DNA from: Prorocentrum cordatum | Lineage: Eukaryota; Sar; Dinophyceae; Prorocentrales; Prorocentraceae | Assembly (NCBI GenBank): GCA_963575745.1 | Contig: CAUYUJ010020593.1 | Span: 268,679-332,678, forward strand | Reading direction: 5' to 3' | DNA: 64,000 nucleotides | In this document: positions 21,947 through 33,964 of the stretch, piece after piece | Layout: every line of letters begins with the position of its first letter | Numbering within the stretch: the first letter of the stretch is position 1 | Notes under the pieces: model-generated | The model's input: only the letters and a program-made list of their open reading frames with translations | Told to the model about the DNA's origin: nothing | Databases searched by the model: none | Position numbers and translations under genes: made by a program

Positions 21947-24067
21947 TTGGCTCCAATACCTGGACAGCCGGCAAAGATGGGAAAATCTCGAGACGACGGC
22001 AAGAAGGTACCTACGTGGGATGGAGACGTCACCAGATCCCAGGAGTATCGAGAGCGTGTGAAATGGTATGTGGCTGGTCTTTCACATCGAGACAAACAAG
22101 TGGCAGGAGCGAAACTGGCGGCAGCTCTCACAGGAGAAGCATGGAAGGCGCTCGAAGAGGTTTCAGATGAAGGACGAGAGCTGCTGGAAAAGACTGGAGG
22201 CCACAAGATCCTTTTAGAGTTCCTGGACGAGACGCTCATGGACGAACCCATACCGGAGGCCGCGAAGTACTTGAAGGAATATTTGTTCACGCTGCGACGG
22301 AGGAACAACGAGGGCATGAAGGCCTACGCTCAGAGGAGCAGGATCGTGGCAGATAAGTTGGACCAGAGCTTCAGGCGAATTGACGAGAAGGACACTACGA
22401 CAGAGATCAAGTTAGCCAAGAAGATGCGGCCCGAGGAGAAGACAGAGTCCGTGACGCTGGAGTCCACTCGCGAACGAGAAGGCCCCGAAGGCGAAAATGA
22501 AGGCGCAGAGGACGACGGCAGCTGGAAGGACGAGAACGACGGCTACTGGAAGGGTAGCTGGTGGTATGGCAGCAGCTGGTGGTCGAGTTCACCGACGGGG
22601 TCAGCTGGCTGGACCTGGCCACAGGCGACGACATCGCTGAAGGCACACAAGAAGATGACGCTGAAGGAAAAGGCTACGGATGCGCTGTGCTCACTGATGG
22701 CACGTTTCGACCTGGAGGATGACGACGCCGACATCAAGGCGCTGAAGGAGGTGGCGACAGAGGCGCGCGAGACGCTGATCCCGTCGGTGATGGCGGGCTG
22801 GCTGCTACTACAACGAGCCGGACTGAATGCTCAAGAGCGCGCGGGAGTCCTGTCGTCAGCCAAGAACTCGCTGAATCTGAAGAACATCGAGGCAGCGCTG
22901 CGGGGCCAGTGGGCAGACGTGGACCTGAAGGAGCACGACGCGCACAACAAGAAGAGAGACATATTCCCGCGCAAACCTGGCCGTGGACGAGCACTAGGAG
23001 TGTTTGGAGAAGATGAAGATGACCAGGTGGAGGCTCCAGACGACTACGACCCGGAAGACGACATACGAAGCCTACGCGGAGATCGACTGGGACGAGGGCG
23101 AATTCGACCTCGAAGGTCTGGACGAGGAGGAACGCGCGGAGGCAGAGGAGGCACTGGCGGTCATCGCCGGAGCCAAGAAGGACGTCAAGAACCAGAAGAG
23201 GACGCTGGCACAAGCGCGGGCCGTGGTGAAAGATATCAAGCAAAGCCGAGGGTTCTTTCAGAAGGGCAAGGGCAAGGGCAAGACAGGCGGCAAGGGCCAA
23301 GGAGGGCCGTGCTTCATCTGTAGCAGACCGCGCAGGAAGGCCGACTGCCCGAAGAACCCGGAGAATCGAAACAAGGAGCAGCCACGCGGACGAGCATCTC
23401 AGGTTGGAGCGCTGGCGTTCAGCTTCGCGAACTGGGAGGCCAACGACGACGAGCTCGAGGAGAACGACCTGGAGATGGCCTACACGGAGTTCGAGGTGGA
23501 GCACGCGCTGGCCGGTCTCGCGGACGAGACGGAGGGGTGCATGGTGCTCGACAGCGGAGCGACGAAGACGTTCGGGTCGATCGTGGCGCTCGAGAAGATC
23601 ATCGAGAAGCAGCAGCAGGCAGGAATCGACGCGAGCAACGTGAAGGTCGATGTGACAGATCGACCGAAGTTCGGGTTCGCTAACGGCGACGCGGAGCAGT
23701 GTTCGTGCCGGACGAACCTCCCGCTGCAGGCGAACGGCAATCTAGGTAGCGTGTCGGGCTACGCGCTGAACACCAAGGGGGCCGCTACGTGCCGTTGCTG
23801 GGGTCAGTGGATTTCCTGAAGCGTGCTGGAGCGATCATCGACTTCGAGACGGGGATCGCCTGCTTCATCAATATCACGAAGAACAAGGTGGCGAAGCTCA
23901 AGCGGATCTCGACGGGACATCTGTGCATCGACATGACGAAGGACCTCTACGACGCGAAGGTGAACTACACTGACAGGGGGGACTTCAAGCAGAAGCTCGA
24001 GGATTTACAGCAGGCTCTCGGCACTGCGAGGGTCGCGGCGGCCGATCCAGCCGCGAACCCTGAATAG
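21947..24067 (+). pseudogene. Copia Gag and aspartic protease (frameshifted)
   Basis: The Gag start ATG at 21947 lies just after the primer-binding site. Residues of about the first 370 codons form a Gag-like, charged helical region with acidic and Gly/Trp/Tyr-rich parts. The frame changes near 23062, where the continuation is clear in another frame. It leads to a Gly/Lys-rich segment and a zinc knuckle at 23310-23351 of form CX2CX3-R-X4C, with the usual His replaced by Arg. The protease DSGA motif is at 23550-23561. A second frame change falls in the G run near 23777-23781, after which protease sequence continues to a TAG at 24065-24067. Frame changes are more likely decay than programmed shifts, given the other lesions. 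Confidence 0.8.
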
Positions 24068-25143
24068 GGACAGCGCCCCTCCTTCTGCGGTGCTGGTTTC
24101 AGGAAAACAAAGCCAGCATCACGTCACTGGATTGGAGGACCTACCAGGACAGTGAGAGCAGAGGAGGGGACCGAGAGCAAGAGGGCACCGTTTGAGACTT
24201 CCGAGGATGTGAATTTCATTACAGAAACCACTGAGGATTTCGTGGGCACGGGTTTGGAAATAAGACCGACGAGTTCCGAGCGGGAACGGGTTTCGAGTAC
24301 ATGTGCGAGTCCGACACGAACGACAGCTCGATCAAGGACTGCGAGTACTTCGACCCGATTTCGGAGATTTTCGGCGATCCAGACCACACCGACACGATCG
24401 AAGTACGTGACTACCGATACGTGTGAGACTTCTTTCAGGGGATCTCAGAGGCCTGAGAGTGTCTCGAATGGGTTCGAGAAGACTCCAAAGCCCCCAGAGA
24501 TGAAAGTAACTGATGTCCTACACGAGAAATGCAAAGTACCTCAGATAATCATGAATGATGGTGGCGGTGATGCTGATTGCGATCCGCAACGTGGTGGCTC
24601 AAGATCCAGGTTTCAGTGGATCAACGCCAAACGGGTCAAGGCCATCAGGGGCGATGCCCGGGGCGGCAGCGGCGGCTTCGACGCCCGCAGCCGACGTCCC
24701 GATCGACAGCAACAAGCACCGCAACATCAAGAAGGACCAAGGCCTCGACGGTGGTTCAGGACATCGGAGGGGCAGTGGAGACCGACAGCGACGACAGACC
24801 GATCCAGAGCGATGGGGCAAGCGGACCATCGGCGAATGGATGACACTGGATCGTCGGGACCTACGACTGGACTGGGACAGAGCGGAGGCTGCCAACGAGA
24901 AAGACGATCGCTACACGGGCAAGCCCTGCTACGGCGAGCACGACACGACACACCCGCTGGCGAGGCACGCCAACGGATACAAGGTGAGCTACAAGTGCGT
25001 GAGATGCGAGCTGGTCATGCTGTACATCCCGAAGCACGGGGCGACGGGCAGGTACAGGCAGAAGGGAGCTCTGGGACCGACCGTGGGAAAGATCAAGATC
25101 GAAGAAGTGACGAAGGAGAAGGTCACCAAGGAGAAGGCGACGT

Positions 25144-25211
<68 letters not shown>

Positions 25212-26240
25212 GGACCAAGATCGAAGAGGTGTCTTCGGAGGACTCATTCGAGAAGGCCGGAGATCAGAGGAGGAGGAGACGCCGTGCCCGAGCACCGATC
25301 AGATGAGCAAGGCCGACATGATGTTCGACCAGATGCGCGACAGCACCAAGCGGAGGACGGACCCACCGACTCGCAGGAAGAAGAAGGAGTCTCCCCAGGC
25401 TGGGGAGCCCGTGGGTCCTTGAGAACCGACCTAGACGTCCCCTCAGGGGACGACGACGTCATCGCGTTCGGGATTGACGTCGAGTACCACAAGGAGGAGA
25501 TTAACCTGAAGGACTACAGCTGGGTGCTAGAGCAGGTGACAGAAGCTGGGATGGCGACAGACCTCTACGTGAAACAGCTGATCGAGTTCTGCACGGAGGA
25601 GGACAGCCAGCTCGGGAAGGTCGCGGAGGAACGCGAGGACGCCGAGATCATCAGGATCACGCGGAAGGACGCGGATCTCAGCACGAAGCATGGACTGGAG
25701 TTGGCCAAGAACCTGGCGGTGAAAAACCCTGGAGCAGACATCTGGGGAAGCCTACCGTGCACAGCCGTCAGCGCGCTTCACAACGGTTACATCGGCAGAC
25801 AGGATGGCCAGTACTGGAAGAAGCTCGAAGCACGAAAGAAGAACCTTAAGAAGATTGTGAATCACTTCATGGAAGTGAGCAGGATTGTCAAGGACAATGG
25901 CGGGGACGTGCACTTCGAGTGGCCACGTAACTGCCATGGCTGGAAGTACTTCCCGGAGCTGATAGAGTTCTTTGGTGAGCTGGGCATGGAGAAGGTGAAC
26001 TTCGACGGGTGCCAGGTCGGGGTGGTCAACACCAAGGGCGAGCCGATATACAAACCGTGGACGCTGTGGACCAGCAGGAAGAAGCTCGCAACGGCCCTGA
26101 GTGGCAAACGCTGCCCAGATCCCCAAGGGCACGGACATGCAGAATGCTGTGGGGAGGATGCTACACTATCGGGCAAATACCCCGCACGAATGGCAAGGAC
26201 CACCTGGCGGAATATCGTGGAACCGCCGAAGCTGATGGGC
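24068..26240 (+). pseudogene. Copia pol linker and methyltransferase-like segment
   Basis: 24068-25440 is a poorly conserved linker read in several frames and interrupted by a (GA)n expansion. From about 25465 a compact segment runs in one frame to about 26220. It has GADIWGSLPCTAVSA around 25730-25775, FEWPRNCHGW near 25915-25945 and a CQVGVVNTKGEPIYKPW stretch near 26010-26060. The Pro-Cys, E(W/N)P and late G-V blocks are spaced like motifs IV, VI and VIII of C5-cytosine methyltransferases. I recall similar segments in other dinoflagellate copia polyproteins. Activity is doubtful: no clear motif I is seen, and Thr replaces the usual Gln after Pro-Cys. Confidence 0.55.
25145..25209. repeat. 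(GA)n microsatellite inside pol
   Basis: About 32 GA units, translated as an Arg-Glu run. Neighbouring coding sequence appears in different frames on either side, so the expansion probably shifted the frame. Confidence 0.9.
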
Positions 26241-28490
26241 ATGATCGAGGAGCTGAGACAGGAGGAAGCCCTGGCGAACGACAACAAGGATATGTTCGAC
26301 CATGAGAGGGAGCTAGAGCTGACAAGCGACGAGCAACAACAATGGAACGACCTGCCGTCGCTGAAGCAGAATGAGTTAATGAAAGCAGCGATGCGGCTGC
26401 ATCGGAATACTGGACATCGACCACAGAGGGTGATGATCAGGATCCTGCGAAGACGTGGGGCTTCAGCGACGACAATCGCAGCCGTGAAGCAGATCAAGTG
26501 CAGCTCGTGCATTGAGAATCAGATACCAAGACCGAGACCAGCAGCGGTACTCGAGCCAGCTCGAGATCTATGGCAGGTGGTCGGCATCGGCGTGAAGGAG
26601 ATCGTCGGCAACGACCAGATCAAGCGGAAGTACCTTGTGATCGTGGGCGAGGCGAGTAAGCTGACGTTGGCGGTCAAGATCTTCTCAATACCCGCTCAGG
26701 AGTCGAGGAACTGCACCGCCAAGGAGCTGCTGGATGCGTTCAGAGGACATTGGTCAGATCGGCATGGCATGCCAAGCGTACTGAGGCTCGATCCGGAAGG
26801 AGCATTCGTGTCACACGAGTTCTATGACAGCATTGCAGGTGAAGGAGTGCAGGTGGATCCGTGTGCCATCCAGGCTCACTGGCAGAATGGCATAGCGGAG
26901 CGTGCAATCAAGACGGTCTTCGAGTGCGCCAAGGCCATGCATCGTGATCATGAGACCGACCTGGAGGCAGCTGTACATGCGGCGGTGGAGGCACACAACA
27001 CGGTCGAGAGAGTCGATGGATACAGTCCGAGCCAATGGGCCTGCGGGCGAGACAAGACTTGGTCAGGGACTCTCAAGAAGGAGGATCGCCTGGACGTCGT
27101 GAAGTGCACGAACCAGAGCTACATGGAGAACCTGTCCAAGCTGGTGCTGGCATCAAAGATCATTGGCGAGCGGATTCTCAAGCAGCAGCAGACGAGAGCA
27201 GCAGCAGCAGCACGAGATCAACGACCACAACGCCTGTATCCTGGGATGCCTGTATGTGCATTGAGATGTGGCAAGCAGGCTAAACGACCAGCACCAGCAG
27301 GACCACGACATCATCGGATTGACAAGGGCAGATGGTTTGGACCAGGTACCATCCTCGGGGTGCAGACGACCAAGACAAGCGACGGGACGCTCGTTCAATC
27401 CAGAAAGGTATGGGTCGTGATGGGGTCGAGGCTGTGGAGGTGTGCACCCGAACAACTACGAGCGGCAAGTCCAAGAGAAGAAGAGATGTTCTTCGAGGAA
27501 AAGCACGCACCCTGGACATTCGTGGAAGGACTGGAGAGTCTCAACAAGGGGGAGGTGATTTCCGTGGACAAAGAGGACGCGCCGATGAATGAGGAGACCT
27601 ATACACCGGAGGCCACAGCTCGTGCACCAGAAGACGGAGACAAGGGGAACCACTGGGAAGAAGGTGAGTTCGAAGGACGACCTGCACACATCAGAGTACA
27701 TTTACGACCGAGAGTGGCGTTGTTTACGCCAAGAGGCTTCAGATCCAAACCGGAAAAGACGACCATGGAAAGGATCACCGTGATCAGGTATGAGGACGGA
27801 TCCGAGGAGACGGTCAAGGACGACAACTGGAACGTGTATGGGAAGTCTACGAGGTCAATGGGACGACGCTGGACTGGCAGGACCTACTTGTTTCCCATCA
27901 CGGACAAGCCAGAGGAGATGAAGGTATACCAGAACGCCAAGGAGGTGATCCATGAGAAGGCGAAGAAGATGGTCGTGGAGCAGGTACCGGAAACCCATGG
28001 GGACAATGGGAAAGACCAGCCGTCAATGGATGACATCGAGAGCGAGCAGGTAAAGAACACGAAACAGACAATTGCAGGAGGAGCAGATCTCAAAAGACGG
28101 ATCGTCGAGAAGAGAAATGTCAAGACCGACGTGTTCGAGAAGACGAAGAGGGGGGTCAGGATGCGGACCAACTTCGGACCAGCACTGAGGAGCTACAGTG
28201 CCTTCTTCAATGACAAGATCGCGGACGGTGACCAGATGGACTGGGACAAGCTCGACTGGGAGAACTTCGACGTGGCGGCATGGGCTGCTACGGAGATCCA
28301 GGGGGACCTGGAGATCCCGACGGGGATCGACTACATCGAGGTAGCGCTCGAGGCGTTCGACGCGAACAGTATGAACAAGTTCACGAGGCAGCCGGAGCAG
28401 TACATCACCAAGGCGATGAAGAAAGGAAGGTCTGAGGCAAGTGTCATGCACATGACCGACGAGCAGAAGAGTCTGATGAAGGGGGCGAAG
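26241..28490 (+). pseudogene. Copia integrase region (first catalytic Asp apparently lost)
   Basis: The N-terminal zinc site is HX4H (26400, 26415) and CX2C (26499, 26508). In the core, Asp in RLDPEG (26790-26792) and Glu in NGIAERA (26898-26900) supply the second and third acidic residues of the D,D-E triad. At the first position the text is VVGIGVKE, with Gly (GGC, 26589-26591) where Asp is expected. One G-to-A change away is GAC. The C-terminal part (about 27060-28490) is long, acidic and frame-consistent up to the RT. The frame is open through here, so the damage is by point change. Confidence 0.8.
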
Positions 28491-30259
28491 CTGGTCGAGG
28501 TGAGAGACTGGATCGCCAACGACGTGCTGGAGAGGTTACCGCCGCGCATCAAGCCGACGTCGTCGGACGTCCTGAAGACGCGCTGGGTACTCACCTGGAA
28601 GAAGGACGAAGCGACAGGAGGCAGCCGAGCAAAGGCGAGACTGGTAGTGCTGGGATATCAAGATCCTCGGCTAGGAGAAGAGCCAGTGGCATCGCCGACC
28701 ATGACCAGGAGAGCTCGGAACATGATCTTCCAGCTGACGGCCATGAAGAAGTGGAAGCTGAAGAAGGGGGACGTCAAGGCTGCTTTCCTGCAAGGAAAGG
28801 GATGCCAGACGACAAGCCGACCTACATCGAGGCCAACGGTGAGCTGGCGGAGGAGTTCGGAGTACCTGGAGGGACAGCGGTGAGACTAAAGAAGGCAGTG
28901 TACGGACTATGTCAAGCACCAAAGTCGTGGTACGAAAGCGTGGACACCCTGATGGAGCAGCTCGGTGGCCAACGATGCGTGTCTGACCCGTGCGTCTGGG
29001 TTTTCAGCGACGAGAACAACAACGTGTTCGGGGTAGTTGGCACACACGTGGGCGACTTCTTGATCGCCGGAGATGGTGGAGTTCGATGGCGAGAGATCGA
29101 GGTGAAGTTGCAGAAGGCGTTCCGCTGGACTCCATGGGAGGAAGGACGCTTCAAGCAGACCGGGCTGTCGGTCATGCAGACGGCCAGCAGCGAGATCACC
29201 ATGCACCAGAAGGAGTTCATCGACAACATCACCGAGATCAACATCGGACAGGGGCGTCGCAAACAACGGGACCAGAAGCTGACGGATAAGGAGATGATGA
29301 TGCTTCGGGGGGCACTGGGCGAGATCCAGTGGGTGGCGACGCAGACGATGCCGAAATATCAGGCGCAGTGCTCAATATATCAGAGCAGTGGACCGACGGC
29401 GACAGTGGAGACGCTCTTCGGGATCAACAAGCTGATCAGACAGATGAAGAGCCTTCACGGCTACCAGCTGAAGTTCGAGAGTTTCGAGGGAGCAGGAGTG
29501 GTCGTAGGCTGGAGTGATGCAGCCTGGGCGAATTGACCAGACGGGCCCTCGACAGGAGGATCTGTGATCGGGATTGCGCCAGCGGACATCCTGAACGGCA
29601 AGCGGGCCCCAGTTGGCTGGGTTTCGCATCGCAGTGGTAAGCTACAGCGCGTGGCCAGGAGTTCGTTGGCGGCCGAGGCTCAGGCACTGACAGTGACAGA
29701 GGACGAGCTTTTCAAGGTAAGAATGATGTGGGCCGAGCTGAACGGTTTTGTTTCGGTCGTGGCCGTGGGAACCGCGAGCGAGAGCAAGACGGCAAAGCCG
29801 ATGCTGGAGGGCGTGAAGCAGGTGCGGTCGTGCCTGCGCGTGGGCGCTGAGAGCATCTACGACTGTCTGGCCAAGCAGGTGCAGATGCAGAGCCTGGCCG
29901 AGAAGCGGACGGCGCTCGAGCTGATGGCCTTCGAGAAGTGCATCAACGAGACAGAGTTGATTGTGCGGCGGTGCCACTCCGAGGCCAACCTGGCCGACAG
30001 CTTGACAAAGACGACAGCTACAGGGCCCATCGACCTGTACGTGAAGACGCGGAGCTGGGCGCGGGTAGGCGACGACGAGCAGCTCAGTGCCAGGAAGCGT
30101 AAGGAGCGCGGGATGAGCAGGTTCGAAAACAACAAGGATATCCCTGGCCTCATCAAGATGGCATTCATGAAAGTGGGAGTGTCGTTACCAGATGCAGCAG
30201 ATGGTGATGGCAATGATGACGATAACATGATAGTGAGTGAACCTACATCCTATGGCTGA
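28491..30259 (+). pseudogene. Copia reverse transcriptase and RNase H (broken)
   Basis: The RT begins in one frame (WVLTWKKDEATGG, then GDVKAAFLQG with the motif-A Asp) and continues in another after a shift near 28796-28802 (KKAVYGLCQAPKSWY). The catalytic box reads THVGD at 29042-29056 instead of the family's xxVDD: Gly codon GGC at 29051-29053. RNase H follows, but the DAAWAN block ends in TGA at 29534-29536, where CGA (Arg) would continue it. The same frame stays open to 30259 with SLAAEAQAL and CHSEANLADSLTK, the normal C-terminal RNase H blocks. Confidence 0.9.
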
Positions 30260-30408
30260 CGCCGCTATGCTGCAGTTGCCTGTCCTGTTGCCTGTCTTAT
30301 GGCCTGTTCTACTGCGTGTTTTATTTCTGAGACGCGCCAGAGCGGGTGCGGACGTTTCGAGGCTCCAAGCAGTTTCCATGGAGTAGCTGCAACAAAGATT
30401 TCTGGGGA

Positions 30409-30794
30409 TGCGAACTCAATCGTGTCCGTTTCGTTTCCGTAAGTGCGAGACGAGTGTTATTTGCAGTTATCCGTAATCATGGTGGCTTAGGGACCCCTTG
30501 AGCCGCCTTTTGGGCGGTCAGACAATTACTTGCTGGTTCCAGAGAGAGCCAGCCAGATTATCGAGATTGCATATCAGAATATTCAGACAAAGAGATTTCC
30601 CTGGGATAGATTCGAGGGCTGGCTATCTGGAGAATACCCGGACTGCGTGCAGACCAACGCTTGCGGCGAGGAGAGATATACATATTTGGCTTCGCGCGTG
30701 CTGAGGTAAAAGAGAGCTTGAGATCCACGGACCTAGAAAGAGTTGACGACATTGCATCAACACTTATTCAGGGACACCTATCGGTGAACCTGCA
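30409..30794 (+). repeat. 3' LTR of copia element
   Basis: Matches 21546-21930 end to end. The preceding polypurine tract is short (CTGGGGA directly before TGCGAAC). Confidence 0.95.
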
Positions 30795-31050
30795 GGAGGG
30801 GGCTTCGAAGCTACCCCTCTCCATTCCCTCCCCCTTTTTTCCGGAGCAGAAGGTGAGCCCGGGCATCCCTTTTCAAGGGGGGGGGGTGCTTCGGAAGGTA
30901 CCCCCCTCCTTCTTTTTTGGTCTGGGCACAGGGGGGGCGGCTTCAAGCTATTCCCCTCCCCCCTCCTTTGCAAAGGGTGGGGGGGGGCTTCCGAAGCTAC
31001 GCCCCCCTTTCCCTCCCTTCTGGGGCTCTGGCAAAATGGCAGAATCCTTG
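30795..31050. repeat. G-run/C-run palindromic repeat, right of the copia element
   Basis: Continues the repeat interrupted at 21545, sharing CCGGAGCAGAAGG(C/T)GAGCC and GGGCATCCCTTT blocks with 21325-21360. Confidence 0.7.
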
Positions 31051-31089
31051 GCGACAGGTGCGCACCGCAGCGCTAGAGAACGCATTGGA

Positions 31090-32027
31090 CAATAACGTCG
31101 ACCCCTGGTTCGTTTTCTTGTTTTCTTGTTTTCTCGGCCCCCGGTTCGTAGTCTCGTTTTCTCGGGTCCTTATTCATTCGATCGTTTTCTCGTTTTCTCG
31201 GTCCCTGGTTTGTTCTCCTGTTTTCTCGTGTTTCCGGCTCCTGGGTCGCGGTCCCGCTTTCTCTGACCTTGGTTCGTGTTTTCGGTTTCTCGTTTTCTCG
31301 GCGCCTGGGTCGTGGTTGTGCTTTCTCGGACCTTGGTTCGTGTTCTCGTTTTCTCGTTTTTGTGGCCTCTGGATCGTGGTTTTGTTTTTCTCGGACGCTG
31401 GTTCGTATTGTCGTTTTATCGTTGTCTCGGCCCCCGGGTGGTGGTCTCGTTTCTCTGACCTTGCTTCGTTTTCTCGTTCTCTCGTTTTCTCGGCTCTTGG
31501 GTCGTGTTGTCTCGCTTTCTCGATCCAAGCGTTGTCTGGTGATCTCGGCCCTTGGGTCGTGGTTTCCTCGGACCCTGCTTCGTTTTCCCGTTTTCGCGTT
31601 TTCTTTGCCCCTGGATCGTGGGTCGTTTTCGCGTTTTTCATCTCCTCGGCCCTTGGGTCGTGGTCTCATTTTCTCAGGGCCTGGTTCGTTTACTCGTTTC
31701 TTCGTTTTCTCGGCCCCTGGGTCGTGGTCTTGTTTTCTCTGACCCTGGTTCGTTGTTTCGCTTTCTTGTTTTCTCGGCCCCTGGTTCGTAGTCTCGCTTT
31801 TTCGGGCACTGATTCCTTTTATCGTTTTCCCGTTTTCTCGGCCCCTGGGTCGTGGTCGTGTTTTCTCGGACCCTGGTTGGTTTTCGCGTTTTCTGTGCCC
31901 TTGGGTTGTGGTATCGTTTTCTCGGGCGCTGGTTGGTTTTCTCGTTTTTTCGTTTTCTCGGCCCCTGGGTCGGGTCGTGGTCTCGGTTTCTCGGGCCCCG
32001 GTTCGTTTTTCGATGTTTCGTTTTCTC

Positions 32028-32118
<91 letters not shown>

Positions 32119-33765
32119 CTGGCCCTGGTTCGTGATCTCGTTTTCTTGTTTTGTCGGCCCCTGGGTCGTGGTGCCATTTTTCCTCGATCCCTTGTTAGTT
32201 GTCTGGTTTTCTCGTATTCTCGGCCCCTGGGTCGTGGTCTCGTTTTCTCTGACCCTGGTTCGATTTCTGTTTTCTCGGACCCTTGATCTCGTGTTCTCCG
32301 TATGTCGGCCCATGGATTGCGGCTTTGTTTTCTCTGGCCCTGGTTCGTTATCTCGTTTTCTCGTTTTCTCGGCCCCTGGGTCGTGGTCTCGTATTCTCGG
32401 GCGCTGGTTGTTTTTTTCGTTTTATCGTTGTCTCGGCCCCTGGGTCGGGTCGTGGTCTCGGTTTCTCGGGCCCCGGTTCGTTCTCTCGTTTTCTTTGCCC
32501 CTGGGTTTTTGTTTCGTGTTCTCGGCCCCTGGTTCGTTGTCTTGTTTTCTCGTGTTCTCTGCCCCTGGGTCGTGGTCTCGTTTTCTCTGACACTGCTTCG
32601 TTGTCTTGTTTTCTTGTTTTATCGTGTCCTGGGTCGTGGCTTTGTTTTCTTGCACCCTGGTTCGTTTTCTCGTTTTCTCGGTTTCTTGGCCCCTGGGTCG
32701 TGGTTTCGTTGTCTCGGGCACTGGTTTGTTTTCTCGTTTTTGCGTTTTCCCTGTCCTTTGGTTGTGGTATCGTTTTCTCGGACCCCGTTTGGTTTTATCG
32801 TTTTCTTTTTGTCTTGGCTCCTGGGTTCGTTTCTCTGGTTCGTGGTCTCGTTTTCTCGGGCCCTGGTTCGTGATCTCATCTCGTTTTCTCTGCCCCTGGA
32901 TCGTGGTTTGGTTTTCTCGGGCCATGGTTCGTTTCCTCGTTTTCTCTGCCCCTGGGTCGTGGTTCGGTTTTCTCTGACCCTGGTTCGTTTTCTTGTTTTC
33001 TCGTTTCATCTGCCCCTGGGTCGTCGTCTCGCTTTCTCTGACCGTGGTTCGTGTTGTCGTTTCTTGTTTTCTCGGCTCGCGTCGTGGTCCAGCTTTCTCG
33101 GACCCTGGTTAGTTGTATCGTTTTCTTGTTTTCTCGGCCCCTGGGCTGTGGTTTCGATATCTCGGACGCTGGTTTGTTTTCTCGCTTCCTCGTTTTCTCA
33201 GCCCCTGGTTTGTAGCTTCGTGTTCTCGAACCCTGATTCCTTTTATCGTTTTCTCGTTTTCTCGGTCCCTGGGTCGTGGTCTCGTTTTCTCTGGGTCGTG
33301 GTCTCGTTTTCTCGGGCTTTGGTTTGTTTTCTCGTTTTCTCGTTTTCTCGGCCCCTGGGTCGTTATCTCGTTTTCTCTGACCCTGGTTCATGGTCTCATG
33401 TTCTCGGCTTCTGGGTTTTTGTTCCGTTTTCTCGTGCCCTGGTTGGTTGTCTCGTTTTCTCTGCCCATGGGTCGTGTTCTCGTGTTTTCGGGCCCTGGTT
33501 CGTTTTCTCGTTGTCTCGTTTTTTCGGCCCCTGGGTCGTGGTCTCGTTTTTTTTTCTGACCCTGCTTCGTTTTTTTTTGTTTTCTCGGCTCCTGGGTCGA
33601 GGTCTCGTTTTCTCGGACCTTGGTTCGTTTGTACCGTGGTTAGTTTTCTTTTTTCTCGGCCCCTGGGTCGTGGGTCGTTTTCTCGGACCCTGCTGTGTGT
33701 TTTCTCGTTTTCTCAGCCCCTGGGTCGTGGTCTCGTTTTCTCTGACCCTGGGTCGTCGTCGTCGT
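31090..33765. repeat. Degenerate ~64-bp satellite
   Basis: The block CGGCCCCTGGGTCGTGGTCTCGTTTTCTC, with variants, recurs about every 60-65 bp (for example 31711, 31775, 31839) over 2.6 kb. Both strands give long ORFs (Phe/Ser/Leu/Arg-rich or Lys/Arg/Pro-rich). These are translations of the repeat. Confidence 0.85.
32031..32118. repeat. 88-nt T homopolymer
   Basis: Uninterrupted T run inside the 64-bp satellite. No retroposed gene or target duplication is visible beside it. Length in the source read may be inaccurate. Confidence 0.85.
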
Positions 33766-33960
33766 CGGTCGTCGGTCGCGCGTCGTCTGTCGTCCGTCGT
33801 CGTCTTCGCATGACCTTGTCCTCGTCGTGACGACCACGACGAGGTCATACGAAATGGGCGACAATGACGGCGACGGCGGCGACAACGACGACGAGGACGA
33901 CGATGGTGTCGTACGAAGACGTCGAGCGACGGCGACGGCAACGATGACGGCGACGGGGGA
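33766..33960. repeat. CGT-rich then GAC-rich imperfect inverted block
   Basis: CGTCGT-rich sequence on the left faces GACGAC-rich sequence on the right. A clear hairpin, CTCGTCGTG-ACGAC-CACGACGAG, sits at the centre (33821-33843). Confidence 0.6.
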
Positions 33961-33964
33961 GGAT

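Larger units (their letters stand above)
21541..30799 (+). mobile_element. Ty1/copia LTR retrotransposon, nearly full length, decayed
   Basis: Two direct LTRs (21546-21930 and 30409-30794), both TG...CA, are flanked by the 5-bp duplication GGAGG at 21541-21545 and 30795-30799. A primer-binding-like sequence follows the 5' LTR. Coding order is Gag, zinc knuckle, protease, methyltransferase-like segment, integrase, reverse transcriptase, RNase H. Integrase before RT is the copia order. I count about 13 substitutions and 2 short indels between the LTRs, roughly 96% identity, so insertion is not recent. At least four frame changes, an in-frame TAG, an in-frame TGA and two probable catalytic-Asp-to-Gly changes make it non-autonomous. 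Confidence 0.95.

Noticed and set aside
23050-23790. Programmed frameshifts in the copia Gag-protease region
   Set aside because: The shifts coincide with other inactivating lesions and a homopolymer G run, so decay or sequencing error is simpler.
32031-32118. Poly(A) tail of a retroposed gene on the minus strand
   Set aside because: No gene-like sequence or flanking duplication, and the run lies inside a T-rich satellite.
30917-32590. 557-aa Phe/Ser/Leu-rich ORF resembling a membrane protein
   Set aside because: It reads through the 64-bp satellite and the 88-T run. The antisense strand is open too.
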